From: Enterobacter pseudoroggenkampii
Lineage (GTDB): Bacteria; Pseudomonadota; Gammaproteobacteria; Enterobacterales; Enterobacteriaceae
Assembly: GCF_026420145.1 (NCBI RefSeq)
Contig: NZ_JAPMLV010000001.1
Coordinates: 2,663,192 to 2,727,191 of the forward strand
Reading direction: 5' to 3'
Length of the DNA: 64,000 bases
Position 1 is the first letter of the stretch. Each line of letters starts with the position of its first letter. Under the pieces are notes generated by a model. It was not told where the DNA came from. It saw only the letters and a list, made by a program, of their open reading frames with translations, and did no database searches. Positions 63,909-64,000 of the stretch are shown here, in pieces. A program made the position numbers and the translations under genes.

Positions 63909-64000
63909 ATGCCTGGCAGTTCCCTACTCTCACATGGGGAGACCCCACACTACCATCGGCGCTACGGCGTTTCACTTCTGAGTTCGGCATGGGGTCAGGT
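63909..64000 (-). rRNA. rrf: 5S ribosomal RNA, 3' part (runs off window)
   Basis: The last 92 bases are the 3' part of a 5S gene on the minus strand, matching enterobacterial 5S rRNA from ACCTGACCCCATGCCG to GAACTGCCAGGCAT. By synteny this is the end of the operon called rrnG in E. coli. A short open frame here is not a gene. Confidence 0.97.

Noticed and set aside
63748..63990. An 80-codon minus-strand frame near the right edge
   Set aside because: It runs through the 5S rRNA gene and its terminator.

Overview
The window reads as chromosome of a gammaproteobacterium of the family Enterobacteriaceae, most like Enterobacter or a close relative (Lelliottia, Klebsiella). Gene order follows the E. 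coli K-12 stretch yfhM-sseA-sseB-pepB-isc-suhB-csiE-hcaT-glyA-hmp-glnB-glrR-purL-mltF-tadA-pgpC-yfhL-acpS-rnc-lepBA-rseCBA-rpoE-nadB-srmB-grcA-ung-trxC-patZ-pssA-kgtP and ends in the 5S gene of a ribosomal RNA operon. Protein sequences are close to, but not identical with, the E. coli ones. The genus is an inference, not a proof.

Layout: (1) 1-2653, N-terminal part of the alpha-2-macroglobulin-like lipoprotein YfhM. (2) 2940-7570, an accessory alpha-glucoside PTS operon (EIICB plus a GH4 6-phospho-alpha-glucosidase), then sseA, then an RpiR-type regulator whose ATG overlaps the sseA stop; the sugar genes thus bracket the core gene sseA. (3) 7588-15426, sseB, pepB and the complete iscRSUA-hscBA-fdx-iscX iron-sulfur assembly cluster with two IscR boxes. 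(4) 15645-25481, trmJ, suhB, an accessory nickel/cobalt transporter with a DUF1007 partner, csiE, hcaT, a small DUF2569 membrane protein, yphA, glyA and hmp, with PurR and NsrR operators between glyA and hmp. (5) 25556-33869, glnB, the GlrK-QseG-GlrR envelope/amino-sugar signalling operon, the sRNA GlmY with three GlrR boxes and a sigma-54 promoter, and purL with a PurR box. (6) 34137-40010, mltF, tadA, pgpC and a murR/murQP N-acetylmuramate recycling module, which E. coli carries elsewhere. (7) 40057-49647, yfhL, acpS, pdxJ, recO, era, rnc, lepB, lepA, and the rseC-rseB-rseA-rpoE sigma-E operon. (8) 50071-63700, nadB (NadR box), trmN, srmB, grcA (two FNR boxes), ung, yfiF, trxC, tapT, patZ, pssA, yfiM, kgtP. 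(9) 63909 to the end, 5S rRNA.

Several neighbours act together: peptidoglycan turnover products released by lytic enzymes such as MltF can be imported and recycled by MurP/MurQ; GlrKR activates GlmY, which adjusts amino-sugar synthesis; isc genes build Fe-S clusters, and IscR senses them. Nearly everything is recognisable core genome. I did not find a convincing undescribed system. The points most worth a second look are the sugar operon wrapped around sseA, the MurR-like operator pair, the expanded pentapeptide repeat in YfiF, the 113-base mltF/tadA coding overlap and the leader ORF coupled to rpoE.
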